Origin: Bog-473 sp963754445
GTDB taxonomy: Bacteria > Actinomycetota > Acidimicrobiia > Acidimicrobiales > RAAP-2
Direction: 5' to 3'
Assembly: GCA_963754445.1 (NCBI GenBank)
Contig: CAVWFT010000001.1
Location: 2,108,001 to 2,172,000, forward strand
DNA: 64,000 bases
Both the position numbers and the translations under genes were made by a program. The notes under the pieces are model-generated. The model worked only from the letters and a program-made list of their open reading frames with translations. It was not told where the DNA came from and ran no database searches. Below are positions 33,382 to 42,066 of this stretch, one piece after another. Within the stretch, counting starts at the first letter, position 1. Each line of letters opens with the position of its first letter.

Positions 33382-33719
33382 GGGTCCAGAGAATGGGCGT
33401 CACCGGCATCCGCATAGCGGTTGACCCAGCCCAGCAATTCCCCACCGGTTCGGCGCACGACTGTCCTGTTGATTCGGGCGCCAGACGATCGACACCGGGC
33501 GTCGGCATCGGTCCCCGGGGCCATGGAAGAGGAGGGACCCGTGAATGGTCCCCCTGAACGACGTCGTGACTGGTGCGGCCCCGCACCATCGGGAGCCGGC
33601 ACCTGGCATCCTCTCCTTCGTTCCAGGCTGACCGGAAGAATCCCGAGTCGCCGGCCAAACTCCGGTCTACGCCAAAAGTTGACAATTCCTCTCGGTTTAA
33701 TGTGGAATGGGGAGAGGTC
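33382..33719. other. intergenic region upstream of the TPR protein gene
   Basis: 338 bases without a gene I can support. A Shine-Dalgarno-like GAGGAGGGA precedes a GTG at 33541 on the plus strand, but the frame gives an Arg/Pro-rich product that overlaps the TPR gene. On the minus strand the frame ending at 33378 contains GGELLGWVNRYADAGDAHSL, which looks protein-like but belongs to no family I recognise. Given the indel density here, a broken small gene cannot be excluded. The last bases hold the ribosome-binding site GGGGAGAGG of the TPR gene. Confidence 0.4.
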
Positions 33720-35067
33720 ATGGTGCGCGCATTCGACGATCGCTGGGGTAGCCAGGTCTACGGGGAGAACGAAGCCGCCGTCGAGCTCTTCAACAGTGCC
33801 GTGCACCAGTTGGTGTCCCTGAGCGGTGATCCGGTCGCCCGCGCGGACGAGGCGGCTGCGCTCGACCCCCAGTTGGTGTTGGGCCGTGTCCTCCAGGCCT
33901 ACCTGGCCCTGTACTCGACGGCAGCTTCGGGTTTCCCGGCGGCGCGCTCCCTCGTCGGCTCGCTCGATCCGTGGTCCCTCGCGGCGGGAGAACGGGAGCT
34001 GTTGCACGTCCTGGCGGTCCAGTCGTGGGCGGCCGGCGAGCTCGAGCAAGCGGCCGACCACCTCGAGCGAGCGCTGCACCATGATCCCCACGACCTGCTC
34101 GCACTCAAGGTGGCCCAGGACCTCTATTTCTTCCTCGGCAAGCGGACAAGACCTCCGCGACGTCGTCCAGCGAGCGTTGCGGGCGTGGCGACCCCATGAC
34201 GAAGGCTATGGCTATGTACAGGGGATGTTCGCCTTCGGGTTCGAGGAGAACTATCAGTTCGGTGCTGCGCAGGAGCAGGTCCAACAGGCGCTCACCGCTG
34301 ACCCGTGCGACGTCTGGGCGATCCATGCTCAGGCCCACATCTACGAGATGCAAGGTGCGCAGCGACAAGGGATCGCGTTCCTCGTCGATTCTGCCGACAA
34401 CTGGTCAACGAGCTATTTCGCCGTGCACAACTGGTGGCACCGCGCTCTCTACCACCTCGAGCTGACAGAGTTCGCCGAGGTCCTCGGCCTCTACGACGGC
34501 CCGATTCGCGGGAGCAGGTCGACCGAGTGGCTCGACGTCGTCGATGCGGCGTCATTGCTGTGGCGCCTTCATCTCTTCGGCGTCGAGGTCGGCGAGCGGG
34601 CCGAGAACCTGACCGCAGACATCGTACGGATGCTCGACGAGCCGGTCTATGTCTTCAATGACTGGCATGCGGTGATGGCGGCCGAACTGTCCGGGAACCG
34701 AGACCTTTCGGAGCGACTCATTTCGGCCAATCGTGGAGCGAAGGGAGGCACGAACCGACGGGCACTCGAGGGGGCGGGCTTTGCTCTTCTCGAAGGCTTT
34801 GTGTCCTTTGCTCGTGGCGACGCGACCGGCGCATTGCACCGGCTTCTCGACCTTCGGCCGAAGGCCCACGTCGTGGGCGGGAGCAACGCGCAGCGTGACG
34901 TCATCGACCTCACCCTCATCGCGTCGGCAGCCAGAGCCGGCAACTCGTCGCTGGCCCATGCCCTCCTCGAAGACCGCGTGGCGCACAAGCCGGCCGCGAA
35001 GGCCGCCGGACGAGAACTGATCAGGATCAACGGAGCGATGACGACGTCGGGCTACGTTCGTTCGTGA
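33720..35067 (+). CDS. TPR protein similar to tetratricopeptide repeat protein 38, one frameshift
   Basis: ATG at 33720 after GGGGAGAGG. About 448 residues of mostly helical repeats: NEAAVELFNSAVHQLVSLSG, ELEQAADHLERALHHDPHDL, LALKVAQDLYFFLG, GYVQGMFAFGFEENYQFGAA, DVWAIHAQAHIYEMQGAQRQ, SYFAVHNWWHRALYHLEL and RALEGAGFALLEGFVSFARG. The HNWWHRALYHLE segment is characteristic of the TTC38-like family, whose biochemical role is unknown. A single frame change near 34138 marks the right end of the frameshift-rich zone. It lies between the deacylase and the sulfatase on the same strand and may be co-transcribed with them. Confidence 0.8.
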
Positions 35068-35115
35068 GCAGGCCACACGGCAGGGTCGTGTCGCCCGAAT
35101 ATGGAAAGGGCGGTC

Positions 35116-37383
35116 ATGAGCCATCAATTTGAGGGCCAGATCGGACGGACGTTCGCCGACTCGAAGAGCTGGTGGCCGCCCCTGAACCGTCCAGTCGGCT
35201 CACCGAATGTCCTCGTCGTGCTGCTCGACGACGTGGGATACGCCCAACTCGGCGCCTACGGATCGGACATACACACCCCGACCTTCGATCGTTTGGCGTC
35301 GCAGGGTCGGCGGTTCGCCAACTTCCACACGACGGCCCTGTGCTCGCCGACCCGGGCATGTCTGCTGACCGGTCGAAACCATCACTCCAACGGGATGGCT
35401 CGAGTCGTCGAGCTCGCGGCGGGCTTTCCCGGATACAACGCCACCATCCCCAAGGAGAATGGCTTCCTGTCCGAGATCCTCCGCGACCAGGGGTATGCCA
35501 CCTACGCCGTGGGGAAATGGCATCTCACTCCGGCCACCGAAATGGGGGCGGGAAGCCCCAGGGACAAGTGGCCCCTCGGGCGAGGGTTCGATCGCTATTA
35601 CGGCTTCATGGGTGGCGAGACGGACCAGTTTCACCCCGAGCTCGTGCAGGACAATCAGCCGACCGAGCCCCCGCGCACTCCAGAAGAGGGCTACCACCTC
35701 ACCGAGGACCTGACCGATCACGCCATCCGCTATCTGGCCGATCTGCGAGGTAGTTCTCCGGAGTCACCGTTCTTGATGTGGTTTGCCCCCGGCGCCTGTC
35801 ACGCTCCGCACCAGGCTCCCGCCGCATACATCGATCGCTATCGCGGTCACTTCGACAAGGGCTGGGACCGCTGGCGCGAAGAGGTATTCGCTCGTCAGTC
35901 GGCGTCGGGCCTCCTGCCCCCGGACACGAGACTCTCCGAGCGACCCAACTGGGTACCGGCGTGGGACTCGCTGAGCAGCGACGAGCAGCGCCTGGCGGCC
36001 CGGCTCATGGAGGTCTACGCCGGCTTTCTGACGCACACCGATGCCCAGGTAGGAAGGCTTCTGGAGTTCATCGATCAACTCGGAGAGACCGACAACACGA
36101 TCGTCATCATCATGAGCGACAACGGCGCTTCCGCCGAGGGTGGGGTCAGGGGATCGTTCAACGAGCAGTACTTCTTCAACTTCATTCCCGAAAGTCTCGA
36201 AGAGAACCTCCGGCGAATCGATGACCTCGGAACCCCGAGAGCCAACAACCACTACCCCTGGGGCTGGGCCTGGGCGGGCAACACGCCCTTGAAGCGATTC
36301 AAGCGAGATACGCACGAAGGTGGTGTGGCGGACCCGCTGATTCTCCACTGGCCGGCACGCTTGGGCACGGAGGGAGCCACACGTCACCAATACGTGCACG
36401 CGATCGACGTGCTTCCGACCCTGCTCGACTTGCTCGAGATCGAAGCACCCGCTTCAATCGCCGGCGTTGCCCAATCGCCGATCGAGGGCGTCAGCTTCGC
36501 CCCGACGCTCGACGATTCCCTTGTTCCGAGCGCTCATCTCACCCAGTACTACGAGATGCTCGGTTCACGCGCCATCTATCAAGACGGATGGAAGGCGGTT
36601 GTCTTTCACACTCCGGTCTTCATTGCCTATGACGGCTCCGACACCAGCAAGCCATTCGATGAGGACGTCTGGGAGCTCTACCACGTTGCAGAGGATTTCG
36701 CCGAGGTGGACGACCTGGCCGAAAGGTACCCGGACAAGCTCGCCGAGCTGAAACAGCTGTGGTGGCAAGAGGCAGAGAAGTTCCAGGTACTCCCCCTCAA
36801 CAACCAACCCGGCCAATACGGAGATCCTCGCTTTCGGCGTGATCGCCACGAGTTCGTCGGGCACGTGGGCCCGCTCACCGAGGCTCTCGCGCCCAACCTC
36901 AAGAACCGTTCCTTCGCCATCGCCGCCGACCTCGAGCCACGGGGTGGGACGCCCGATGGCGTCATCGCCGCCCATGGCAGCCACGCTGGCGGGTACGCCC
37001 TGTACCTGAGGGACGACCGGCTGCATTTCACGTACAACTACGTGGCCACGCAGATCACCACCGTGACCGCAGAGGTCGTATTACCGCCCGAACCGCTCAC
37101 GGTGAGGGCGGTGTTCACACGAACCGGCGCCGGCGGCGATCTCTCCCTGTTCTACGGGGACGTCCCGGTCGCCCAGGGGCATATCCCGACGACGACGCCG
37201 TTGACGTACGGCACCCCCGGGTTCGCCATCGGCTTTCAGCCGGCGGGACCGATCGATCCCTCCCTCCTGGGACGATCCGAACTCGCTCCGACCGTGCTCC
37301 GCCGGGTCGTTGTCGAGACGTCCGGACGCGATCCAATCCGCGACTCCCTCGTCGAGTCGCGTGTGGACCTCGCCACGCAATAG
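35116..37383 (+). CDS. type I arylsulfatase, intact
   Basis: 755 residues. ATG at 35116 is preferred over 35101 because AAAGGG lies 5 bases before it and the family begins MSxxFEGxIGRT. Metal ligands: VVLLDDVGYAQLGAYGSDI; formylglycine motif CSPTRACLLTG (Cys 76); AVGKWHLTP; IIIMSDNGASAEGG; HYPWGWAWAGNTPLKRFKRD. The sulfatase domain ends near residue 530. It is followed by a beta-rich ConA-like C-terminal domain (SFAIAADLEPRGGTPDGVIA, GGYALYLRDDRLHFTYNY). The same architecture occurs in the broken paralog at 24.7 kb and in mycobacterial AtsA/AtsD. Activation requires the FGE encoded at 3.5-4.4 kb or another. No signal peptide is seen. Confidence 0.92.
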   Translation: MSHQFEGQIGRTFADSKSWWPPLNRPVGSPNVLVVLLDDVGYAQLGAYGSDIHTPTFDRLASQGRRFANFHTTALCSPTRACLLTGRNHHSNGMARVVELAAGFPGYNATIPKENGFLSEILRDQGYATYAVGKWHLTPATEMGAGSPRDKWPLGRGFDRYYGFMGGETDQFHPELVQDNQPTEPPRTPEEGYHLTEDLTDHAIRYLADLRGSSPESPFLMWFAPGACHAPHQAPAAYIDRYRGHFDKGWDRWREEVFARQSASGLLPPDTRLSERPNWVPAWDSLSSDEQRLAARLMEVYAGFLTHTDAQVGRLLEFIDQLGETDNTIVIIMSDNGASAEGGVRGSFNEQYFFNFIPESLEENLRRIDDLGTPRANNHYPWGWAWAGNTPLKRFKRDTHEGGVADPLILHWPARLGTEGATRHQYVHAIDVLPTLLDLLEIEAPASIAGVAQSPIEGVSFAPTLDDSLVPSAHLTQYYEMLGSRAIYQDGWKAVVFHTPVFIAYDGSDTSKPFDEDVWELYHVAEDFAEVDDLAERYPDKLAELKQLWWQEAEKFQVLPLNNQPGQYGDPRFRRDRHEFVGHVGPLTEALAPNLKNRSFAIAADLEPRGGTPDGVIAAHGSHAGGYALYLRDDRLHFTYNYVATQITTVTAEVVLPPEPLTVRAVFTRTGAGGDLSLFYGDVPVAQGHIPTTTPLTYGTPGFAIGFQPAGPIDPSLLGRSELAPTVLRRVVVETSGRDPIRDSLVESRVDLATQ

Positions 37384-37387
37384 GGCG

Positions 37388-38095
37388 ATGGGGCCTCCGA
37401 TCCACTGTCTCGACAATGTCGTCTGGAACTCGATCGCATCGGCTCACAGAGATCTGAGCGAAAGAGTCGGACACGATTCGGTCGCGGCCGGCCGCTTCCG
37501 GAGGGACGTCTGCCCGTTCGGCGGCCTCGCTGATCCCCGGGACGGCCGCTGCTGGGCAGCGCTCGACGAGCTGCTGACGGGCCACAGCGTCGTCCTCGTC
37601 ATCGAACATGATCTGGTGCCGGCCGACTGGGAGATCGTGGGGGCGGTCGACGGCGTGCAGCTCGACGGTACGAACGTGCGGGACGAGGTCGATGACGCTC
37701 TCACCGTGCTCGACACCGAGGATGTGCCGGACATGCTCGGGCTGGTGGAACGAACTCGGCCGGGTCCGTTCTTGCCCCGCACGATCGAAATGGGCCGGTA
37801 CCTCGGTCTACGCAGAGAGGATCGCCTGGTCGCCATGGCGGGCGAACGGCTCCGGCCACCGGGATGGACGGAGATCAGCGCGGTCTGCACGGACGTCGAG
37901 GTTCGTAACCAGGGTTTCGGGAGCCGCCTCGTGCGAAGCGTCGCAGCCGGGTTACGGAGTCGGGGTGACCGCCCGTTTCTGCATGCCGCCGCCACCAACA
38001 CCTCTGCGGTCCGCCTCTACCTCACACTCGGGTTCGTGGTGCGACGGCCCGTGACGTTCACGGCACTGCGCAAAGCCAGAGCACCGGGTACCTGA
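37388..38095 (+). CDS. GNAT family N-acetyltransferase
   Basis: 235 residues from the ATG at 37388, five bases after the sulfatase stop. The C-terminal half is the acetyl-CoA-binding fold of the FR47-like group: LVAMAGERLRPPGWTEISAV, CTDVEVRNQGFGSRLVRSVA (the R/QxxGxG/A loop), RPFLHAAATNTSAVRLYLTL and GFVVRRPVTFTAL. The N-terminal half is divergent. It transfers an acetyl group to an amine whose identity cannot be read. Probably in one transcript with the sulfatase. Confidence 0.82.
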   Translation: MGPPIHCLDNVVWNSIASAHRDLSERVGHDSVAAGRFRRDVCPFGGLADPRDGRCWAALDELLTGHSVVLVIEHDLVPADWEIVGAVDGVQLDGTNVRDEVDDALTVLDTEDVPDMLGLVERTRPGPFLPRTIEMGRYLGLRREDRLVAMAGERLRPPGWTEISAVCTDVEVRNQGFGSRLVRSVAAGLRSRGDRPFLHAAATNTSAVRLYLTLGFVVRRPVTFTALRKARAPGT

Positions 38096-38158
38096 TCGGG
38101 CGCCCGCGGAGTTTGTCAGTCGAAACCGCAACTCACTTATCCACTTCACGTGGCTGGT

Positions 38159-38170
38159 GGGCACGTGCCC
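38159..38170. other. 12-base palindrome between convergent genes
   Basis: GGGCACGTGCCC is a perfect palindrome in the 177-base gap between the convergent acetyltransferase and reductase genes. It has no T run. It could be a terminator stem or a protein site. The rest of the gap shows nothing recognisable. Confidence 0.3.
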
Positions 38171-38272
38171 GTCAAGTCCAGAACCCGGTGGATCCCGGAC
38201 TGACCACCAATGACCTAACCGGTGATCGGCGAAGGCCCGAGTTTTCACGTCTACGTTCCGACAGAGTTTGTG

Positions 38273-39322
38273 TCAGGTCGGGACGTAGCCCTTCGGCAGC
38301 GGCACAGGAATGTCCTCGTAGGTGACGATCCCGGCGGGCGCGGCCACCACGGCCGGGATGGCGTTGACGACCGGCAGAGCGGTGACGATGTGCCCGAGCA
38401 CCATGAACTCCTCCATGGTTGTCGCCTCGAAGTACGGCGGCGGCAGGAGGTCGATCTTGGCGGTGACGGTGGGCCGTCCCTGGACCTCGATCGTCCACCC
38501 CATGCCGACCTGCCAATCGGGTTCGAGGGCATTGCCTTTTCGCCAGCGCACTCGCATTTCGACAATGGTCTGTCCCCCGAGCTTCCCCAACCAGTGGATC
38601 GTCACGCCGGCCACGGTGTCCTTGGGGAGCGTCCACGAGCCGAGGTCGAGCTCCTTGGTGGTCTTGGCGTACTCGGCCTCGCACACGATCTCGTCGAAGA
38701 CGATTCCCAGGGCGTCGCCCACGAGGGCCACTGCCTCGCTGAAGACAACCGTCGCCGCCGCGGTCATCGCGGGCAGCGCGGGGTCGTCGAGCGGGCGACC
38801 GAAGCCGACGGGGATCTCGGTCGGCGGGGAGTCGTAGGCGGTCGTGTCAGCCTCTTCGCTGATCAGCACCTTGTCGATGCGATCCGAGCCGTTGGCCAGC
38901 GCAACCGCGACGAGCTCGATGTAGCCGGGACTGACGCCACTGCCGAACATCGAGCTGTCACCCTTCGCACAGGCGGCAAGGATCCTTTCTCTGCCGTCGT
39001 CGGGATACGACTGGCCGTTGATGAACGCCGCCGAGGCGACGATATTGGCGCCCGACTCGAGGATCCGGACCATCTCGTCGACGTTGAACCACATGGGGTT
39101 GTAGACGACGCAATCCGGCTCAAGGGCCAGCAGCGCACCCACGTCGTGGGTTGCGGTGATTCCGACCGGCGGGAGGCCGCAGAGCTGCCCGACGTCCTGG
39201 CCCGACTTCTCCTCGGACCAGGCATAGCAACCGATCAGCTCGAGGTCCGGACGCTTCATGATCGCCTCCACGGACTGCTTGCCGACGTTGCCCGTCGTCC
39301 ACTGCACGACACGAATCGTCAT
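38273..39322 (-). CDS. NAD(P)H-dependent dihydrodipicolinate-reductase-like / amine dehydrogenase family protein
   Basis: Intact, 350 residues. ATG at 39322 is backed by GGAGGGGGAG just upstream; the longer open frame starting near 39400 lacks this. N-terminal Rossmann motif VVQWTTGNVGKQSVEAIMKR, then LELIGCYAWSEEKSGQDVGQ, DCVVYNPMWFNVDEMVRILE, SSMFGSGVSPGYIELVAVAL, DALGIVFDEIVCEAEYAKTT and PVVNAIPAVVAAPAGIVTYE. This family is abundant in mycobacteria and Acidimicrobiia and is related to 2,4-diaminopentanoate dehydrogenase. Most members have no known substrate. Divergent from a MarR regulator, which is its likely controller. Confidence 0.85.
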   Translation of the reverse strand: MTIRVVQWTTGNVGKQSVEAIMKRPDLELIGCYAWSEEKSGQDVGQLCGLPPVGITATHDVGALLALEPDCVVYNPMWFNVDEMVRILESGANIVASAAFINGQSYPDDGRERILAACAKGDSSMFGSGVSPGYIELVAVALANGSDRIDKVLISEEADTTAYDSPPTEIPVGFGRPLDDPALPAMTAAATVVFSEAVALVGDALGIVFDEIVCEAEYAKTTKELDLGSWTLPKDTVAGVTIHWLGKLGGQTIVEMRVRWRKGNALEPDWQVGMGWTIEVQGRPTVTAKIDLLPPPYFEATTMEEFMVLGHIVTALPVVNAIPAVVAAPAGIVTYEDIPVPLPKGYVPT

Positions 39323-39388
39323 TACTCCCCCTCCACGGGGCACAGCTTCCCAGAGTGAAAGCTGGTGGGCTCCGTTGCCGTAAGTCGA

Positions 39389-39412
39389 TAGCCTATACAA
39401 TAATTAGCCTAT
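39389..39412 (+). promoter_or_regulatory. direct repeats and -10 element in the MarR/reductase divergent promoter
   Basis: TAGCCTAT occurs at 39389-39396 and again at 39405-39412, 16 bases apart, flanking the -10-like TACAAT (39396-39401). The second copy overlaps the MarR start codon at 39411. A start about seven bases after the -10 would make the MarR transcript nearly leaderless. TTGCCG at 39375-39380 is a possible -35. Autorepression by MarR is an inference. Confidence 0.5.
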
Positions 39413-39887
39413 GCATGTATCCATCAGGTCAGACGAGCCGGTCCTCGACGCCGTGCTGACGGCCAGCCGGGCCCTGGTGGCCATGGCCGCTCGGTCGTTG
39501 GCCGACGCCGGAGAGGACGTGACACTCACCCAGTACCGGTCGCTGGTGGTCTTGGCGTCTCGCGGTCCGCAGGGCGTCGCCGCCCTGGCCGAGGCAGTTG
39601 CGGTGACGCCACCGACAGCCTCGAGACTGGTGGATCGGCTGGTCCGCAAGGGACTGGTCCGAAGACGGCGGGATCCTCACGACCGGCGTCAGGTCCACGT
39701 GGGACTCACGAAGGCCGGCCGCGGACTCGTCGACCTTGTCACCGAACGGCGCCGGCAGGAGATCGCCGTGCTCCTGACATCGATCGACCCGCAGCTCCAG
39801 CACGCCATGGCGGCCGGCCTCGAGCAGCTGGCGTTGGCCGCGGGCGAGGTACCCGAGCAGGACTGGAGCACCGGATGGGATTTCTAG
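39411..39887 (+). CDS. MarR family transcriptional regulator
   Basis: 158 residues, intact. The winged helix-turn-helix is clear: VTLTQYRSLVVLASRGPQGV, AALAEAVAVTPPTASRLVDR and LVRKGLVRRRRDPHDRRQVH, with the DRR wing typical of MarR. Flanking helices for dimerisation are present at both ends. It is divergent from the reductase gene with the TAGCCTAT repeats between, and its stop overlaps the beginning of the ClC gene. Confidence 0.88.
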   Translation: MHVSIRSDEPVLDAVLTASRALVAMAARSLADAGEDVTLTQYRSLVVLASRGPQGVAALAEAVAVTPPTASRLVDRLVRKGLVRRRRDPHDRRQVHVGLTKAGRGLVDLVTERRRQEIAVLLTSIDPQLQHAMAAGLEQLALAAGEVPEQDWSTGWDF

Positions 39888-41980
39888 GCCACCGACGCGC
39901 GGATCCAATGCGGGGTGACGTGTCGGCCGTCGACAGCGCGAGGACCTCCCGGGCGTCGTGGCGTTCCTCCATGGCTCGGATTTCCCGTTGGCTCTCTGGC
40001 GCTTCGTACCTCCAGAAGTGGCTGGTCCTCGGAGCGCTCATCGGAGCGATGGCCGGGGTAGGAGCCATCGTCTTCTACGAGGCCCTCGTCGCCGCGACCC
40101 ATCTCTTCCTGGGCGTCTTGGCTGGCTACCACGTACCGACTCCGACCGGCGAAGGCGGGAACAGAGCGTCGGCATCGTTCACCCGCCCGTGGGCCCTCCC
40201 CTTGGTGGTGGGTCTCGGAGCGCTCCTCGGGGCCGTGCTCGTGTTCCGTTTTGCCCCCGATGCCGAGGGGCACGGCACCGACGCCGCCATCTCCGCCGTG
40301 CACCACAACCCGAGAGGGATTCGATTTCGCACCGTAGTCGTCAAGATCGTGGCGTCGGCGTTGACTATCGGCTCGGGCGGTTCCGGTGGTCGGGAGGGTC
40401 CGACCGGTCAGATCAGCGCCGGCTTCGCTTCGCTGCTGGCCAGAGAGCTGGACCTCAGCCCAGGAGACGCCCGCACCGCCGTGGCGACGGGTATCGGATC
40501 GGGAATTGGGGCCATTTTCGGTGCTCCGCTCGGCGGCGCCGTACTTGCCACCGAGATCCTCTTCCGCGACGACTTCGACATCGAAGCGCTCCTCCCGTGT
40601 TTCATCGCTTCGATCGTCGGCTTCGTCATCTTCGGTGCTGCGATCGGCTTCACGCCGTTGTTCGGCTTCAACACCAGCTATCACTTCAGTGACCCCACGC
40701 AGATCCTGTGGTTCGCGCTCATCGGCGTGCTGGGCGGATCAATCGGGTTGCTCTACGCCAAAGGCTTCTACGGCATCGCTGCGCTGTTCGCCCGACTTCC
40801 CCTGCCACGCTGGGTGAAACCTGCCATCGGAGGTGTGCTCGTCGGCTCGATCGCCCTGATCATTCCCGAGGTGCTCGGCACCGGGTATGGCTGGATCCAG
40901 CAGAGCCTCGGCCACCAGCTCCTGGCACTGCCCCTGTGGATCGTTCTGATCCTGCCCTTCGCTCGCATCGTGGCCACTGGATTGTCGATCGGATCGGGCG
41001 GATCGGGCGGGATCTTCGGTCCGGGCATGGTCATCGGGGCCTTCGTCGGCGCAAGCGTCTGGCGGCTCTTCGAACCACTGGCACCCTCCATGGGCCACAG
41101 CCCGGCGCCCTACGTCATCGTGGGGATGATGTGCTGCTTCGGCAGCATCTCTCGTGCCCCGTTGGCCGTCATGCTCATGGTCGCCGAGATGACCGGGAGC
41201 CTTTCCATCCTGGCGCCGGCGATGATCGCCGTAGGTCTCGCATGGTTCATCGTCCGACGCGGCGACGACACGATCTATCGCAGCCAACTCAAGAGCCGAG
41301 CCGACGCCCCCGCCCAGCGACTCTTGGTCGGGATGCCGCTCTTGGCCAAGGTGCGCGTGCGAGACGCAATGGCTCCTCCTCGACTCGTCGTCTCGGAGGG
41401 GACCTCGGCGTCAGAGGTGCGAACCCAGATCGAGCGACTCGGGCTGCCCGGCGCTCCGCTGGTCGACGACGAGGGTCGCTTCGAGGGCGTGATATCGCTG
41501 TCCGACGTCATTCGGCTGAGCACAGGCGAGGGCGCTCGTCCGGTCGATGCCGCAGTCGACTCCTCTGCCCCTACGGTCTCCGTGACGGCTCACCTCGATG
41601 TCGCGCTCGATGCACTCACCTCCGCAACGCAACGATGGATCCCCGTCCTCGACGACAACCGGGAGGTAATGGGCACGATCGCCACCTCTGATGTCGTGCG
41701 CGGATACCGGCTCGGGCTGTTGGCGGACCTTCGACGGCTGGACGGCAGCAGTGACGTCGCCGGAACTTACGACATCGATGTCACCTCCGGGTCATCATTC
41801 ATCGACAAGCCCCTTCGCTGCGCCGGCCTCCCTGACGGGATCATCGTGACCACGATCCAGAGAGGCCGCGACCTCGTTACCGCTGCGGGAGACACGGTCC
41901 TGAAGGACGGCGACCGCCTCGTTGTGATCGGCGGAGCAGACGGCGTCGATATTCTCAAGGCGAATGGCCGCACAGGGTGA
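39875..41980 (+). CDS. ClC family chloride channel/transporter with CBS pair and TrkA-C-like domain
   Basis: 701 residues. The ClC core has the selectivity signatures TIGSGGSGGREGPTGQIS (gating Glu in GREGP, about residue 174), AAIFGAPLGG-like GIGAIFGAPLGGAVLATEIL, and GLSIGSGGSGGIFGPGMVIG. About ten hydrophobic segments lie between residues 45 and 475. Two CBS domains follow (about 498-560 and 568-610: VRDAMAPPRLVVSEGTSASE, RWIPVLDDNREVMGTIATSD). The C-terminal domain ends LKDGDRLVVIGGADGVDIL, which is TrkA-C-like. Gating Glu present suggests Cl-/H+ exchange. The start is uncertain; ATGs at 39908 and 39971 are alternatives. It overlaps the MarR gene by 13 bases. Confidence 0.88.
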   Translation: MGFLGHRRADPMRGDVSAVDSARTSRASWRSSMARISRWLSGASYLQKWLVLGALIGAMAGVGAIVFYEALVAATHLFLGVLAGYHVPTPTGEGGNRASASFTRPWALPLVVGLGALLGAVLVFRFAPDAEGHGTDAAISAVHHNPRGIRFRTVVVKIVASALTIGSGGSGGREGPTGQISAGFASLLARELDLSPGDARTAVATGIGSGIGAIFGAPLGGAVLATEILFRDDFDIEALLPCFIASIVGFVIFGAAIGFTPLFGFNTSYHFSDPTQILWFALIGVLGGSIGLLYAKGFYGIAALFARLPLPRWVKPAIGGVLVGSIALIIPEVLGTGYGWIQQSLGHQLLALPLWIVLILPFARIVATGLSIGSGGSGGIFGPGMVIGAFVGASVWRLFEPLAPSMGHSPAPYVIVGMMCCFGSISRAPLAVMLMVAEMTGSLSILAPAMIAVGLAWFIVRRGDDTIYRSQLKSRADAPAQRLLVGMPLLAKVRVRDAMAPPRLVVSEGTSASEVRTQIERLGLPGAPLVDDEGRFEGVISLSDVIRLSTGEGARPVDAAVDSSAPTVSVTAHLDVALDALTSATQRWIPVLDDNREVMGTIATSDVVRGYRLGLLADLRRLDGSSDVAGTYDIDVTSGSSFIDKPLRCAGLPDGIIVTTIQRGRDLVTAAGDTVLKDGDRLVVIGGADGVDILKANGRTG

Positions 41981-41988
41981 TACACGAA

Positions 41989-42003
41989 GTCGTGCTCCAC
42001 GAC
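41989..42003. terminator. possible bidirectional terminator hairpin
   Basis: GTCGTG and CACGAC form a perfect 6-base stem around CTC between the convergent ClC and secreted-protein genes. There is no T tract, as often in GC-rich actinobacteria, so the assignment is tentative. Confidence 0.35.
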
Positions 42004-42066
42004 GTCTCCGTGCTGGCGCCCCGGAGCAGTCTTCCAATTAGCCAACGACATTGCCGCCGTTCGGCG

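Noticed and set aside
33680..33706. TTGACA followed by TTTAAT as a promoter for the TPR gene
   Set aside because: The spacing is only 11-13 bases, too short for a normal promoter unless bases are missing.
33541..33822. Plus-strand frame preceded by GAGGAGGGA
   Set aside because: The product is Arg/Pro/Ser-rich with no family signal and overlaps the TPR gene; kept only as a note in the gap entry.
1..34150. Interpretation as a genuine pseudogene island
   Set aside because: Breaks are evenly scattered, leave motifs and overlaps intact, have no premature substitutions that I noticed, and stop abruptly near 34.15 kb. Sequencing error is simpler, but this needs reads to settle.
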